64,000 bases of DNA from Crambe crambe (GCA_963924555.1 OZ004588.1:1860001-1924000); one strand, 5' to 3'; shown: positions 34,006 to 44,637, numbered from the stretch's first letter. The notes: a model not told the origin generated them from the letters alone. Translations and numbers: made by a program.

Positions 34006-37000
34006 TTTATCTGTTCAAGCAGCCATTACTTGGTCACTTTCCTTTCACATGTGATTTCTGTTTGATGTAGTTTCAGACCGTATCAACCACCTCCCCCTCC
34101 CCTTCTTGAACCTTTTTGAGGTTGTATTGTGGTTGTAATTGTATGTACTAGCATGTGTGTGGAATCATGTCCTCTATGCTTCTTATCCAGCTTTCCCCTT
34201 TAGAAGGTGCCAGTACTTTATGTGGAACTGACCCAAAAGACATCACTTTTCATGTTTGGTGTTGATATGCCATCTATGTGCAGTGCATTAGGTACATATA
34301 ATCAGTACGTCTTCTGATTGCCCCTCCCTCACCCTGAATATTATACCATCTCACTTTGTCCTAATGCTGAGGGGGAGTTTGCACATGTGAGCACCTCATA
34401 TTGCCCACCACTCATTCTAGGTTGTCATGCTAGCACTTTTAATATTTTTCACTTTTTGTGAAAATAAATGTAACTGTTGATATTGATCCATAATTATGTA
34501 ATCAATGGTGATATAATTGTATGCTCTATATAGAACAGGGATTCATACGGGGGTGGGGTTACACGAGGGCTCAGTGTCTGAATAATGCTCACCCATGGTA
34601 GTAACATTGGATAATACTCGCCTCTTTCTAGTTCTGGGTTCCCATATTACATTGGTTCTTAATAGTGCTCACCATGGTTGGACCCCTTTCCCATATTACA
34701 TATTGGTTCTTAATGATGCTCACCCTTGGAGGTATATAATACATTGAATGCTGCTCACCCCTTCCCTGTATTACATTGATGCTCACCACCTTTCCCATAT
34801 TTAATGCATGGTATTTGATTGGACCGTATTGCATTCTTAATATATGCTAGCTGAGAAGAATAGGTGTGTCTATATAGTGCACTGTAACATTTGGTTTGGT
34901 GTTCTGAATTTCATGTTGCAAGATTATTGCAATCCACTACAGTAGACAGTGTGTTGTGCAACACTCACTTGCACTTATAATAACACCAACCACTTCACAG
35001 TACAGCTTTTCCACTGAGTGTGCACAAGTACATCACAACTAGAGAATTACTTTTTTCTTCAGCAGAACAACAAAGTGAAAAGTGTAATTTGTTAATCAGC
35101 CAGTGAGTTGTGTACAGGTTATGCTCAATGTTCCATTTTCTTTCCTCTGGCATAATGTAATCAGTCTATTCAGAACTAGTGAAATTACCCTTCCACAGTT
35201 AACCTCATCATATTGATGGGGAGACCCCCTAAATTAGTGTTAGTTGTGTGTTGCTGTGTATTACTTACCTTGTTTCCAATCACAATCCTGTTAATTTCCT
35301 CTGGATACCACATGCACATCCACTGGTGTGTGTGTGGAAATTCTTACTAATTGGGCAATGCATATACAGTATGTCTAGAAGGTATATTATCCAGTGACCT
35401 TTAAAAAAGGGAGTGTCTTATAGTAAAACACCAGGTAAAGGGTTGATCCTGTGGGTAAAACCAACCATGTATGGACAGTAATTCCAAGTACTCAGAGTAC
35501 TTACAACATAATGAGCCCTTTGATGTGTGAGATAATCCCCACACACTTACCTCATCTGTTTCAATTCCGTCACATCTCCCACAATATGACAGGCTATCAG
35601 TATGTCTTCTTATTGTCCCCCCCCCCCCCCCCCCCCCTCCCCCCATCTCACTTGTATGGATAGTGGTTGAGAGGGGGTTTGTAACCTGAACATCTCATGG
35701 CGTATCCCTGTTGAATGTTGATATAGAGGTTGACTTCGACTATTCTGAACTTATGATTTTCTAATGTTGAAACCCTTTACCTACTCTAGTGTATTGAGCA
35801 GTTGTGCAGGAATTTAACTTCAAATGTTAAGTGTGTTGTCTGATTTTTTGAATGTCTTGATCAGCACTCTCATGTGTCTGTGCATTATTTAGAAGTATGA
35901 GTATTATGATGCTAGTGTGTGTGACTGCCCCAGACAGATTGGACACAACCCTTTAGAGCATATCCCCCATTGGTTGCTATGTACGTATGTGAAATTCCTG
36001 CCAGGTTAGGACTGTCACAATTAATGACTACAGCACATACGTAAAGTATGACATAGTGTTAAGATATCATGTGACAGGTGGGTTGCATAACCTCTCTACA
36101 AAGGACAAAAAGTTGGGTCCCAAGTGTGTCAGGTTCCACTGCAATAATCTCTATCCCAGTCCAATATGTCTTCTGACTGTCCCTCCCTCCCCCTAATAAT
36201 TACATTGTCCCATCTCACTTTGTCCCTAGCATCACTTTGCATCTAGCATTGATAGTGAACACTTCATGCCCCACCCTTTTCTTTCTAGATGGTTTAACTT
36301 TCTATTGATTATACGAGACTTTATATCATCCATTAAAATTAATTAGAGTAGTAGCTTTGATAGAGACTTGAGGAGTGTGTGTTACTTTATGGATTCATAA
36401 TACGAGCATGTTACTGATGGCCTTTTCCCCATGGTAGTTTCATGGTAATTGTTGTCAACCATGTAGTGGAGTAAATCCATAGTGGACCTTGCAGTTTTTA
36501 TTCTCTATCCATATGTAATCGACTGTCTTAAAATTGTATGATGATGTTCATGCACCCCCTTTCCCATATTACATATTGGTTCTTAATGATGCTCACCCTT
36601 GGAGGTATATAATACATTGAATGCTGCTCACCCACCTTCCTGTACTATTACATTGATGCTCACATATTCTGTGCAATTTAAACCTCTTACCTCTATATCT
36701 TTGAATTAATGGAATGCCTTTGATGTGTGAGATAATCCCTACACACTTACCTCAGCTTGTTTCAATTTCAGGGTCTTCCCTCATACCTCCCAATCACTGA
36801 CTTATAAGCTGTGAATTGATTATGGCCCTTAATGGATTGACCCTTTGACCTTTGCCCCATCATTTTATCACTAGCATGACATGGATAGTGGTTTATAGAC
36901 CTGAGCACCTCATTGTTATTCTCAATTGTTGGTTGTGTCACGTCATTCTAATGTTGAGACCCTTTACCCACTCTAGTTGAGGTCACTTTCAGTCTATATG

Positions 37001-37638
37001 ATTGTTCACTTTCTGTTTCAGTTCTCCTTTATATAGTATTGTAAAACATGAGCTTAGCTTTGATAGAGATTTGAGAAGGGTGTGCTACAATATGGATTCA
37101 CAATCCGAGCATGTTAGTGATTGTCTTTTATTTTTCAGACTGAACCATGTGAATTTCCCCATGGTAACTGATGAGCTCATTCTTGCTCGATTTAGATACT
37201 CTACACTTTTCATAGTATTTTCAAAAAAAAACAATTTCTAATTAAACGAAAGGTGAAGTTTTACAATTATGACATGATTACAATTATGTGATGACACACA
37301 AATTAACCAGACATCAACAGTAACTGTTGTCAACTATGAAGTGAAGTAAATTCATAATGGACCTTGTAGTTTTTATTCTCTATCCATATGTAATCAATGG
37401 TCTTAAAATTGTATTTTCTAGGGATTCGTGTGTGTGTGTGTGTGTGTGTCTCCCCTCTTTTTTATAAGTATAGTTTATGAAGTTCTTCAGCCTAATGTTT
37501 CTATTAACTATCAAGGCAGTGAGGATTAAAATATCCTAAAATAGTGAAACTCATCGACTTCATGCAATGACCTTTATACTTAAGTGGTTGAATGACTGTT
37601 ACATACATATGAAGTGTTTCCCTCTGTTTTCCATGTAG
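34006..37638 (+). repeat. Array modules, mixed decay
   Basis: Module copies are at about 34340-34440, 35640-35830, 36200-36310 and 36850-37010. The block near 37040-37160 is open (HELSFDRDLRRVCYNMDSQ then SEHVSDCLLFF), with close relatives at about 275-350 and 36360-36420. 34600-34810 and 36540-36670 share a tandem-like 'attggttcttaatgatgctc' repeat. A 21-C run lies at 35617-35637. The regular recurrence shows segmental duplication; no full-length gene could be assembled here. Confidence 0.5.
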
Positions 37639-37748
37639 ATGCTTCAACTTAAGGAATGGGAGCACGAACATTCTGTGCTGATCTGCAAACTGGGTGCTGT
37701 TTGTTTTGTTGACTCCACCTTCCCTCCCATGTAATGTAACACCCACAG

Positions 37749-37823
37749 AGATTGCATCCCCCAATGAAGGGTTCCAGCTGCTCCTTATTAAAGACCACTT
37801 TCACTCACTATCGGATTCTGAAG
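37749..37823 (+). CDS. Array family penultimate exon
   Basis: The acceptor 'acacccacag' ends at 37748 and the donor 'tgaag|gtatgc' begins at 37824. The frame reads IASPNEGFQLLLIKDHFHSL then SDSEG across the junction in phase 1. It continues in phase into the exon at 38035. A frame-broken copy is at about 2257-2332. The exon just upstream (37639 on, frame LQLKEWEHEHSVLICKLG) is open but hits a stop before this acceptor, so its join is unclear. Function unknown. Confidence 0.5.
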
Positions 37824-38034
37824 GTATGCAGAAAAGTCACTTTCATATTCTGTAGCTTCCTGTTTTGGTTATTTTGGACATGTGTCTCGACCTTGATGTG
37901 GTTAATGGAATGTTAATACCCTTTGATGGATGAGATGATCCCTCCCAATCACTATGACCTAAACCTATGGGGTGTGAACAGGTGTCCCTGTAATTAGTCC
38001 ATGAATGACCTTTTGACCTTTCCATTGTACATAG

Positions 38035-38123
38035 GAGAGGGAACAGAAGTGGAGATCATTGATGTATTCTCACCAGAGTCTGAAGATGACACTTTAGAAA
38101 CACTTCGCCAGCCTATACAGTGA
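38035..38123 (+). CDS. Array family last exon with stop
   Basis: The acceptor 'gtacatag' ends at 38034. It continues phase 1 from 37823 to give EGTEVEIIDVFSPESEDDTL then ETLRQPIQ and a TGA stop at 38121-38123. An acidic C-terminal tail. A diverged copy is at about 2543-2640. Product unknown, probably the C-terminus of one array gene. Confidence 0.5.
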
Positions 38124-38244
38124 TGACTACAGGACCACACCCACCTTTCATCTTTTTTTTAATGTGTATGTTGGGTAGAGAGTTCAGTATCATTGTTGGT
38201 CATGTGATCAGTTGTGTCATTCTTGATAATATCAATCTTATAAG

Positions 38245-38400
38245 CTTACGCATGGGCATTATGATTTTAGGGGGTGGGGCAGGCTAGTCTCGCGCGGGCC
38301 AGACTCTCACAGTCGCGCAGGCTGCGCTGGATATGGTGCTGGGTATTATTTGCATCAGTGATTAGCACATGCAGATCTGTTTGAAGATCGAGATGGAGTA
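38245..38400 (+). repeat. Array 5' block, copy B, left half
   Basis: Matches 28437-28520 ('ttttagggggtggggcaggc', then 'attatttgcatc' and 'attagcacatg') and stops at 'gatggagta', immediately before the 52-bp terminal repeat at 38401. A piece of TIR-like sequence ('gtctcgcgcgggccagac') at 38288 interrupts it. The right half resumes at 54706. Confidence 0.65.
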
Positions 38401-38615
38401 GTTTCGCGGGCCAAACCCTTTACCAACCGCGAGGGAAGGAAAGAGTCTTGTTTCAACCATAGATAATATAGTACTGCCGTGGATGTGAAACGTTTCCGTA
38501 TATTAAAAAATCGCCGATGCAATCAGTGCAACGCTTGTTATACGGGCGTTATACGGGCGTTATAAGAACGTGCGCGGTAGCTCCCTAGAAACAGATTTTT
38601 CTGCAGCAATTCAGG

Positions 38616-38807
38616 ATGGCTACCTGCATGGATACTGCAATGGAAGATACCACATGCAGCATTTCAGACCGTGCAAGTGAGAGTGAGGGTGTATATGAAA
38701 GTTCCAGTGAAAGTGAAAGTTCCAGTGAAAGTGATGAAAGCTTATCTGAAAGTGATGAAAGTTTATCTAAGAGTGAGGAAGTTTCAACAGTTCCAAAGAG
38801 ACATGAT
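38616..38807 (+). CDS. P-like element accessory gene, exon 1
   Basis: ATG in good context (aggATGGCT); 64 codons; donor 'gat|gtaaga' at 38808, phase 0. The product starts MATCMDTAMEDTTCSISD and becomes a Ser/Glu-rich acidic tract with repeated SESDESLS units, then VPKRHD. The tract looks disordered and highly charged. Just upstream (38536-38567) there is an 11-bp near-tandem repeat, 'ttatacgggcg' twice and then 'ttataagaacg', in the promoter region. Confidence 0.75.
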
Positions 38808-38922
38808 GTAAGAATGCTTGTTTTGTAACTGTAAATAGCTAACGAGTCAGTCTGTATAGATAATTATAGACATACATATTAAATAGCTAGTTAGCTAAGA
38901 CTTTGCTTCTATACAATCATAG

Positions 38923-39969
38923 GCCCTAGCAACTGCAAAGGAAACTATCAGTGAGACAGCTTTAGGAGGATCTGGCTACACTGAGTTCTTCATCATAATT
39001 GCATCATCCATTTGTGATGAGGAACTCATCAGACGGTCTCCAAGAGGACAGTGTCTTAGTGGACTGCTGCATCATATTAAAAAGATTGATGTGGAACATA
39101 CAACCACAGTTGCTGTCAAGCTGCTAACAGAGGTATATAGCTGTATTACTGCTGCAAAGCGACACAAGTTACCATCTGCTGTGCAGGCCTCCATATGGTC
39201 GGCATTCCATCTAGTGCGATGTAGCAAGCCTGTAACCCAAGCCTGGTCTAACTTCACACATCATTTCCCCCCACAATACCTTGGTGAGAAAAATCTTGCA
39301 TTGCAGGTGATGCTCGACAGAATATTGAAAAAAATAATAAGAAATGAGGCTGAGGCAAGACACCACATGCATGCACGCACCAGAAGCGAATTTTTAAAAC
39401 CATTAACAGCAACTGAGAGTAATACCATAAGGTACATGGCAGGGTATGTTGCTGTTAAACTCCTAAAAAAGGCTAAGAAGAATACAAAGAATCCCGATAG
39501 CAGGAAAAAAAGACATCTGTTCATCAATGTACTGGAGAAGATGAAAGCTGAGCAACAGCCTGGCTTGCCATGCACTTTATCCGACTACAGTTCACAGTGG
39601 TCTGAACTGATCGATCGTGGTCGTCTCTACCATGTGAACGAGGATGTATACAATTTGATTGAGTCAATAGAAATGATTGTCAGACAAGAACTTCAAACAA
39701 CAAATTATGCAGCTGAAGAAAATCTTTATTCACTTATCAGCGAACTTGTACTGTCGGATCAGGCAATTCTGAGATGCTGGGAAGGTATTGCTGACAGCAT
39801 TCCCATCAAGTACGAGCAGTATAGTATCGAGTTATTGAAAGATATTGCACATCTTTGGGTAACTATACGTGGTTTTTCATTTGCAAAAACTTGGACAATG
39901 CAATTTGAAGTTAATAAATACAAAAAAGGTACAAGGAAAACTCTGAAGCCAGAAACAAAGGACACATAA
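38923..39969 (+). CDS. P-like element accessory gene, exon 2
   Basis: The acceptor 'caatcatag' ends at 38922, phase 0, and the frame is open to TAA at 39967-39969. With exon 1 the protein is 412 aa. Segments include ALATAKETISETALGGSG, a middle basic region with SEFLKPLTATESNTIRYMAG then YVAVKLLKKAKK, a helical region, and LLKDIAHLWVTIRGFSFAKT near the end. From memory, the IRYMAGYV...LWVTIRGFS pair occurs in uncharacterised proteins of cnidarians and fish, often near P-like transposases; I cannot verify this here. No catalytic motif was recognised. It converges on the transposase gene within the same terminal repeats, so it is probably an element-encoded partner (regulator or accessory factor). 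Confidence 0.7.
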   Translation, partial: ALATAKETISETALGGSGYTEFFIIIASSICDEELIRRSPRGQCLSGLLHHIKKIDVEHTTTVAVKLLTEVYSCITAAKRHKLPSAVQASIWSAFHLVRCSKPVTQAWSNFTHHFPPQYLGEKNLALQVMLDRILKKIIRNEAEARHHMHARTRSEFLKPLTATESNTIRYMAGYVAVKLLKKAKKNTKNPDSRKKRHLFINVLEKMKAEQQPGLPCTLSDYSSQWSELIDRGRLYHVNEDVYNLIESIEMIVRQELQTTNYAAEENLYSLISELVLSDQAILRCWEGIADSIPIKYEQYSIELLKDIAHLWVTIRGFSFAKTWTMQFEVNKYKKGTRKTLKPETKDT

Positions 39970-40036
39970 ACTGCCTTGTTTGTATAGCTATGTTATTCCA
40001 TATAATGTTTGTTTGTGTGTGTTCATCCAGCTATGT

Positions 40037-40042
40037 AATAAA
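40037..40042 (+). promoter_or_regulatory. Poly(A) signal AATAAA
   Basis: AATAAA lies 67 bp after the stop of the 412-aa gene, just before a small inserted element. Confidence 0.65.
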
Positions 40043-40046
40043 TGTA

Positions 40047-40239
40047 CAGGGGTGGCCCCCCTCTCATTTCAATTATGTTCATAAAAATTAGTAGCATAAT
40101 AATACTGATGCATATAACTGACTTGTCTTGTCTTTTTTTTGCCTCTCAAATTGCAATCAAAAACTCAAAATTGTCCAAATTAAAATTTCCTGAATGGAAC
40201 CCTGGCAGTGGGCAGTGGTCTTATGGGCACATGGGCATC

Positions 40240-40271
<32 letters not shown>

Positions 40272-40296
40272 TTTCAAATTCCTGGATCCACCCCTG
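40047..40296. mobile_element. 250-bp MITE (CAGGGGTGG ends) between convergent genes
   Basis: Starts 'caggggtggccccc' and ends 'ggatccacccctg', a 9-bp inverted match. It is flanked by ATGTA on both sides (40042-40046 and 40297-40301), possibly a 5-bp target duplication. A run of 28 C at 40243-40270 lies inside. The CAGGGG tip is typical of hAT-like MITEs, but those make 8-bp duplications, so the class is open. Confidence 0.6.
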
Positions 40297-40363
40297 ATGT
40301 ATCAGCCATGCACCAATCATTGTAAAATGCTGATGTATAATTTGCCAAGTAAAGGTCGAATTA

Positions 40364-40605
40364 TCAGGATTTTCTTGACCTTTTTCGAAGTGGTTCAGAG
40401 ACCGACTGGATATCTTTCTCATCTTCCTTTTGCACATTCATTGTTTTTAGGTCACTGTAGATTGATTTCTGCTGCACTAGGGTTGATGCATTATATGGGA
40501 TGAGGTAAGCAGTAGGATTGTCACAGCTTCCACCTCGATGACGCTGCCTGCTGAAATACCTTTCGAGTGGGTCCTGAGAAAAAACTTCACTCAGCAAGTA
40601 TTTCA
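40364..40605 (-). CDS. P-like transposase, exon 6 (last)
   Basis: The C-terminal exon ends in a stop at 40364-40366. It carries KYLLSEVFSQDPLERYFSRQ and RHRGGSCDNPTAY, the conserved P-transposase C-terminal block whose QDPLE..F acidic residues contribute to the catalytic triad. The tail is basic (PLRKRSRKS). The 5' edge is my best guess: an AG at 40606-40607 joins in phase 1 and gives Met-Lys-Tyr. The preceding frame has a stop at about 40625-40627, so the acceptor must lie after it. Confidence 0.6.
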
Positions 40606-40716
40606 CTCCATCCAATTGCAACAATTAAGGCCCCAATTCAGTAAATGAACTGACTATACATTATAATAATGATGATATAATTATTATAGCTACATGGATT
40701 ACACTCATAATCTTAC

Positions 40717-40846
40717 TGGTAATCTTCATTCCTTCCAATGTTTCTCTACTCAAACATCGTCTCTGTTGTTCTTTTTTACTTAGAGGCAAGGTTTTGACCC
40801 CATTCTCCCATTCATTCAAGTAAGCAATAAAATCTTCTTTCAGCCA
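40717..40846 (-). CDS. P-like transposase, exon 5
   Basis: The acceptor 'cttaatag' precedes 40846 and the donor 'acca|gtaaga' follows 40717; it starts in phase 0 and ends in phase 1. Product: WLKEDFIAYLNEWENGVKTL then SKKEQQRRCLSRETLEGMKI. The small connecting segment matches the region between the insertion domain and the C-terminal RNase H part in P-like transposases. Confidence 0.65.
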
Positions 40847-40902
40847 CTATTAAGAATTGAATCTGTACATTCAATATTGAGTTATATATATTTTTACTAT
40901 AC

Positions 40903-41091
40903 CTTAAATCTCTCATCTATAGGGCTAGTATACGGCTTTAAATTGTCCTTCCTTTTCAATAGAGCCACTTTAGGACCCCTAACATTCAGACAATCAAAGA
41001 TTATATCAATCATCCTAATAAACTTTCGCGTTTCCCTAGTTTTCTCCCTGCTAATCATCTCCAATGCACATGCTACGCTTTCACTCATCAC
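40903..41091 (-). CDS. P-like transposase, exon 4
   Basis: Acceptor 'ctataatag' precedes 41091 and donor 'aag|gtatag' follows 40903; 63 codons, phase 0 to 0. Product: VMSESVACALEMISREKTRE then IRMIDIIFDCLNVRG and YTSPIDERFK. The FDCLNV..(x)n..Y.SP.D.R.K pattern is characteristic of P-like transposases. Confidence 0.75.
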
Positions 41092-41150
41092 CTATTATAG
41101 CAATTAATTATAGCTAATAGTTATAATAATTGCAATTGTTATCAACTAAC

Positions 41151-41306
41151 TTGGGTTGCCAAGTAAACCCTCATTCTTGTATATGATGTTAACCACACAT
41201 GGTCTCTTGTAAGTTTTGAACATATCCTAACACCTGGTGTGTTTGTGGTATTTTCACTAAGGTAGAGGTGCTCGATTGATTTCCATGAAATGTCCTGTCC
41301 ATTTTT
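41151..41306 (-). CDS. P-like transposase, exon 3
   Basis: The acceptor 'acttatag' precedes 41306 and the donor 'caa|gttagt' follows 41151; 52 codons, phase 0 to 0. The exon is not visible as a Met-initiated frame. Product: NGQDISWKSIEHLYLSEN, then VRICSKLTRDHVWLTSYTRM and RVYLATQ. NG.DISW..I..LY and LT..H..LTS..RM.V..A.QV are strong P-like transposase signatures. Confidence 0.75.
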
Positions 41307-41360
41307 CTATAAGTTGATAAAATAATGATAAGATTTATATTATCCATGTACGTTACTCAC

Positions 41361-41632
41361 TTGCATCTTTCTACTACAGGAATGAGAGAAAGAATTGCTA
41401 AAACAATTCCGGGTTGTTTTCAGGAGGTGTGGCACATCACAGAAGAAGTACAATCCATGACCATCTCTGTACGGGTTGATGGATTTGAATGGCAAATCAG
41501 TCTTTCTTTTCTGACACATGCGATAAAATCTTCGATTTGATTTGGCCCCATCACTGGTCAATGATACGACTGGGATATTATACAGTTCAAGTGCTTCAAT
41601 GGCCTCCCATACCAATGGAAATATCCTCTCAC
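41361..41632 (-). CDS. P-like transposase, exon 2
   Basis: The acceptor 'aataccag' precedes 41632 and the donor 'caa|gtgagt' follows 41361; phase 1 in, phase 0 out. Product starts GERIFPLVWEAIEALELYNI and contains VVSLTSDGAKSNRRF (second catalytic Asp), INPYRDG and LYFFCDVPHLLKTTRNCFSN. The DVPHL-KT-RN block is the best-known P-superfamily motif. Confidence 0.85.
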
Positions 41633-41732
41633 CTGGTATTGCATTCACAAAACAATTTAAGATAACATAATTATCCATGCATGTGAAATCATTATAGCTG
41701 TATAGCTGTATGAGTCAAGAATATAGGTATAC

Positions 41733-43110
41733 CTTTGAGATTCAAACTGAAATAATGAGCTATTGGCACCGACAACGATGGCTTGAAGACTGATCTTGCC
41801 ATGAAAACAAAGACATGGTCAGCAAGTTGTTTTCCAACGTTCTTTCCACTAACCAGCAATTCTATGTCATGATTTGCCCTACCTAAATCAATGAAGCCTA
41901 CTAACATTCCACTATGCTTGTTGAAGACCAATCCACTTTTTATTTTCATTTCATCCATTGATAGTGTGCAGTGGTTTTGGTTGCAAGGTGCAGTATCCAG
42001 CATTCTGATGAATTCCTCTATGAATTCTAACTGAACTCCATTATGGGGTGTGGACCAGTGTGTATAATCAGATAATGTTCGTTCGCTAGGAAGGCTAATG
42101 ATACCACTCTGACGCATGGCTTTGTAAGCTGAAGTGGAGAGGTATTTCAAGTTGAGTGCAAACCTGACCAAAAGAGGATGCCACCTCATTTGCCTCTTAT
42201 CTTTAAGGCCATTGTATAGCACTTGCTGTTCCCAAAAGATTCTTTGTGGTGTGTTGGATGGAAAATTTGCCTCCACTAGTGGTTGAACATCCCTCATAAT
42301 TGCACCAATATCAGTAGCATCTTCTGCCTGAAGTGGAACAGCTTGATCTTGGATGAGTCCAGCAATTTTGGCTTTCAAAACTGTGTTCTGTTGTCTGGCC
42401 GATTTGAGAGAAAGATGGAGATTTCTCAGTCTCGTGTCTTTCTGTTCGGATGAAAGGTTAGAGTATGTGGTGTGACTGTCTGCTGCCGTGCAATCCTCAT
42501 TATTCTCATCTTTTTGACGAGATATGGAAGATTTCAGCGTACTTCGAAGGGAGCTACATGACTTACATCTCATAGTATTTGTGGATATAATGTCACAGTT
42601 AGTACTGCGTACAGTGCAGGTTTGAGTGTTGTCAATGTAGCCAACTGTTGGACCAAATCCTCTCTTTCCTTTCACACTTCCTCCCTTCTTTTTGCATACA
42701 TTGATAAATTTTTCCTCAGGATTTCCTGGACAAATAGTTAATTCATCTACAGAGTGGATCAGGTCTATAACTGTATCAGAGGAAGTCAAAAGTGGAGGAA
42801 ATCTGGAAAGTGCTGGACTGGTTTGACTTATTTTCCTTTTATAGAGAAAGACATCCCAAGAACAATCTTGTCTGATGATCACTGATGGACCCACTTGGAT
42901 CGTTGTGTCATGCATGATCTTGTAATATTCTGTGCTGCTCTCATCAGCATGCACTTGCCACTGGTTAGGTAGGGAAGTTGGTAAGAAATTTGTGGGTGGA
43001 TTGGTTTTGCCAGCTTGTGACCGAAGCCTATCACAATTTTTCCTTCGGTCTATCTTGGACCGAGCCCCTTTCCTTCGCTTTTTGTGATATTGTGATGGTA
43101 TTGCTTCCAT
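41733..43110 (-). CDS. P-like transposase, exon 1
   Basis: ATG at 43110 starts MEAIPSQYHKKRRKGARSKI; the exon ends at the donor 'aaag|gtatac' in phase 1 (459 codons plus one base). A basic N-terminus is followed by a polar region with MRCKSC and a helix (SARQQNTVLKAKIAGL), then WEQQVLYNGLKDKRQMRWHP, TLSDYTHW and LSMDEMKIKSGLVFNKHSG (first catalytic Asp of the RNase H-like fold). No complete N-terminal THAP zinc finger was seen, unlike THAP9 and Drosophila P. The six exons sum to 2367 nt, a 788-aa protein, close to the usual length for the family. No inactivating change was seen. Confidence 0.85.
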
Positions 43111-43783
43111 AATTATTACTGTTTACAACAATATATATAATAGTGATAAAGTTTTAACAACCTTTTATAGCTACTTTAGCCCGGGGCAATATACTCATAC
43201 TCACAATAATTTCCAGAATTATGTACAAACCAAATGTGTATACCTCTAAAACTTATTCTACAAAGCTTATTCAAATAAACTTTCACATTCTCCCGGTGTA
43301 CTAGTTCACAGACTGTATGTACATAATAAGTTCTAGCAATTCTTGCAAACAGTGTTAGAGAAAATCTCACACAAAGTAGGAGACCTTTTACAGCATAAAT
43401 TATCTATTTATGAACATTATATATATGCATGTGGTTCTACTTTCACATTCTCCCAATATATAAAAGTATCTTGAAGGTACAGAGAAAATCTTTTCAGTGC
43501 ATGAATTGTGCTGCTGGAAAATAATCTCACACAAAGTTGTTTCTACTACAGTAGACGAATTATAGCACCTTTTCCAAGCGTTTAATACAAATTTTACCAA
43601 TAAAATAGCTAGCAATTACTTACCCGATACATCACTGCTAATTTCCGTACACTAAATATGCAAAGGTGGGGAAAAGGAACGGTCAAAACAACAAAACACA
43701 TCCGCAATGCAGCCAACACGACCGTTGTCAAGCGTTGCAATGACGGTTTCTATAAATCACCGTATATCATTCGTATACGCATG
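43111..43783 (-). other. 5' flank of the P-like transposase gene
   Basis: AT-rich promoter or leader region, open only by chance. Two copies of 'ctttcacattctccc' (about 43279 and 43440) with neighbouring similarity indicate a small internal duplication of about 160 bp. Confidence 0.5.
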
Positions 43784-43809
43784 CGTTTCACATCCACGGC
43801 AGTACTATC

Positions 43810-43831
43810 AGAGAGCGCGGTAGCGCTCTCT
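43810..43831. repeat. GC-rich hairpin between two elements
   Basis: A perfect 9-bp stem 'agagagcgc' / 'gcgctctct' around the loop 'ggta', placed between the right end of the P-like element (43808) and the left repeat of the Helitron-like element (43847). Confidence 0.75.
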
Positions 43832-44000
43832 ATGTAGGGATGACCTATGACCCTCCATAGGACTAATACAAAATGAAGTTGGATTTTCTCAGAAAATAGT
43901 AAGTTGTAGCTGCTATGACTGCTTACCCTATCTTTTATGCACTTTCTTATCATGCAGGAGAATTTTGGAGGCTGAAAGACTCAACACGGAAGAATAATAA

Positions 44001-44637
44001 AAGCACACTTTTTCATGATTTCTTATTCTTCATGTTCTTAATCATCATATTCTTCATAATAATGGCACGAGCTGGAGAAGAATTGGGCTGCACTATGGCT
44101 ATGTTCTATATATGAATGTGTAGCATTTTACTCCGACCAGTGCAGTGTACTATCGGTTTAGCCTCCAGTTTACTCAGAGAAAAGCCGTTCTCTTAGTACA
44201 GTAGACTATACAAAGAAGCCATTAAACATCTAATGCGCATGCGTACGTAGTTGTCATGACTATTTATTCAGTCGTTCATGTTCGCTACGGGAGTTGTCTG
44301 ATTCTGAGTCTTGACTTCCAAGGCGTATTGGCTACATTCAATTCAACTTGAGATAAGTTATTCTTCTGTTTAATAGTTAGCTATCTATAACTAGCTACGT
44401 TTATAGCTAGTCAGCTTACTAACTAGCTACCTGTTAAAACACAGTGTGCAAGCTATCTTCACACTTCTGTAAGCTTACTAGCTAGCTAGTTGTTTGCTAG
44501 CTCTATGTAAAGTAGCTATTTATATAGCTACTAATATCATTCATTATTATCATACTTACAGATAGCTAGGCCTATATTTTAGCTATCCATAGCTAATAAA
44601 TTGCAACAATTTGCATAGCTAGCTATCTTTATACATA
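44001..44637 (+). promoter_or_regulatory. 5' leader of the Helitron-like ORF
   Basis: A non-coding stretch densely packed with 'agctagct' / 'tagctatc' strings (44370-44640), giving many self-complementary AGCTAGCT palindromes right up to the ATG. It could be the origin- or promoter-proximal region of the element. Confidence 0.4.

Larger units (their letters stand above)
38468..43808. mobile_element. P-superfamily-like element with two convergent genes
   Basis: Perfect 25-bp inverted ends (38468-38492 and 43784-43808, starting 'atagtactgccgtggatg') enclose the P-like transposase on the minus strand and a second gene on the plus strand. A further inverted pair, 'gcaacgcttg' near 38530 and its inverse near 43730, sits about 60-80 bp inside the ends, reminiscent of the subterminal 11-bp repeats of the Drosophila P element. 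Both genes look intact. I found no 8-bp target duplication at the flanks (tagataat against cagagagc). Confidence 0.75.

Noticed and set aside
43784..43820. 8-bp target-site duplication of the P-like element
   Set aside because: The flanking 8-mers (tagataat and cagagagc) do not match; the ends may have been altered or the element rearranged.
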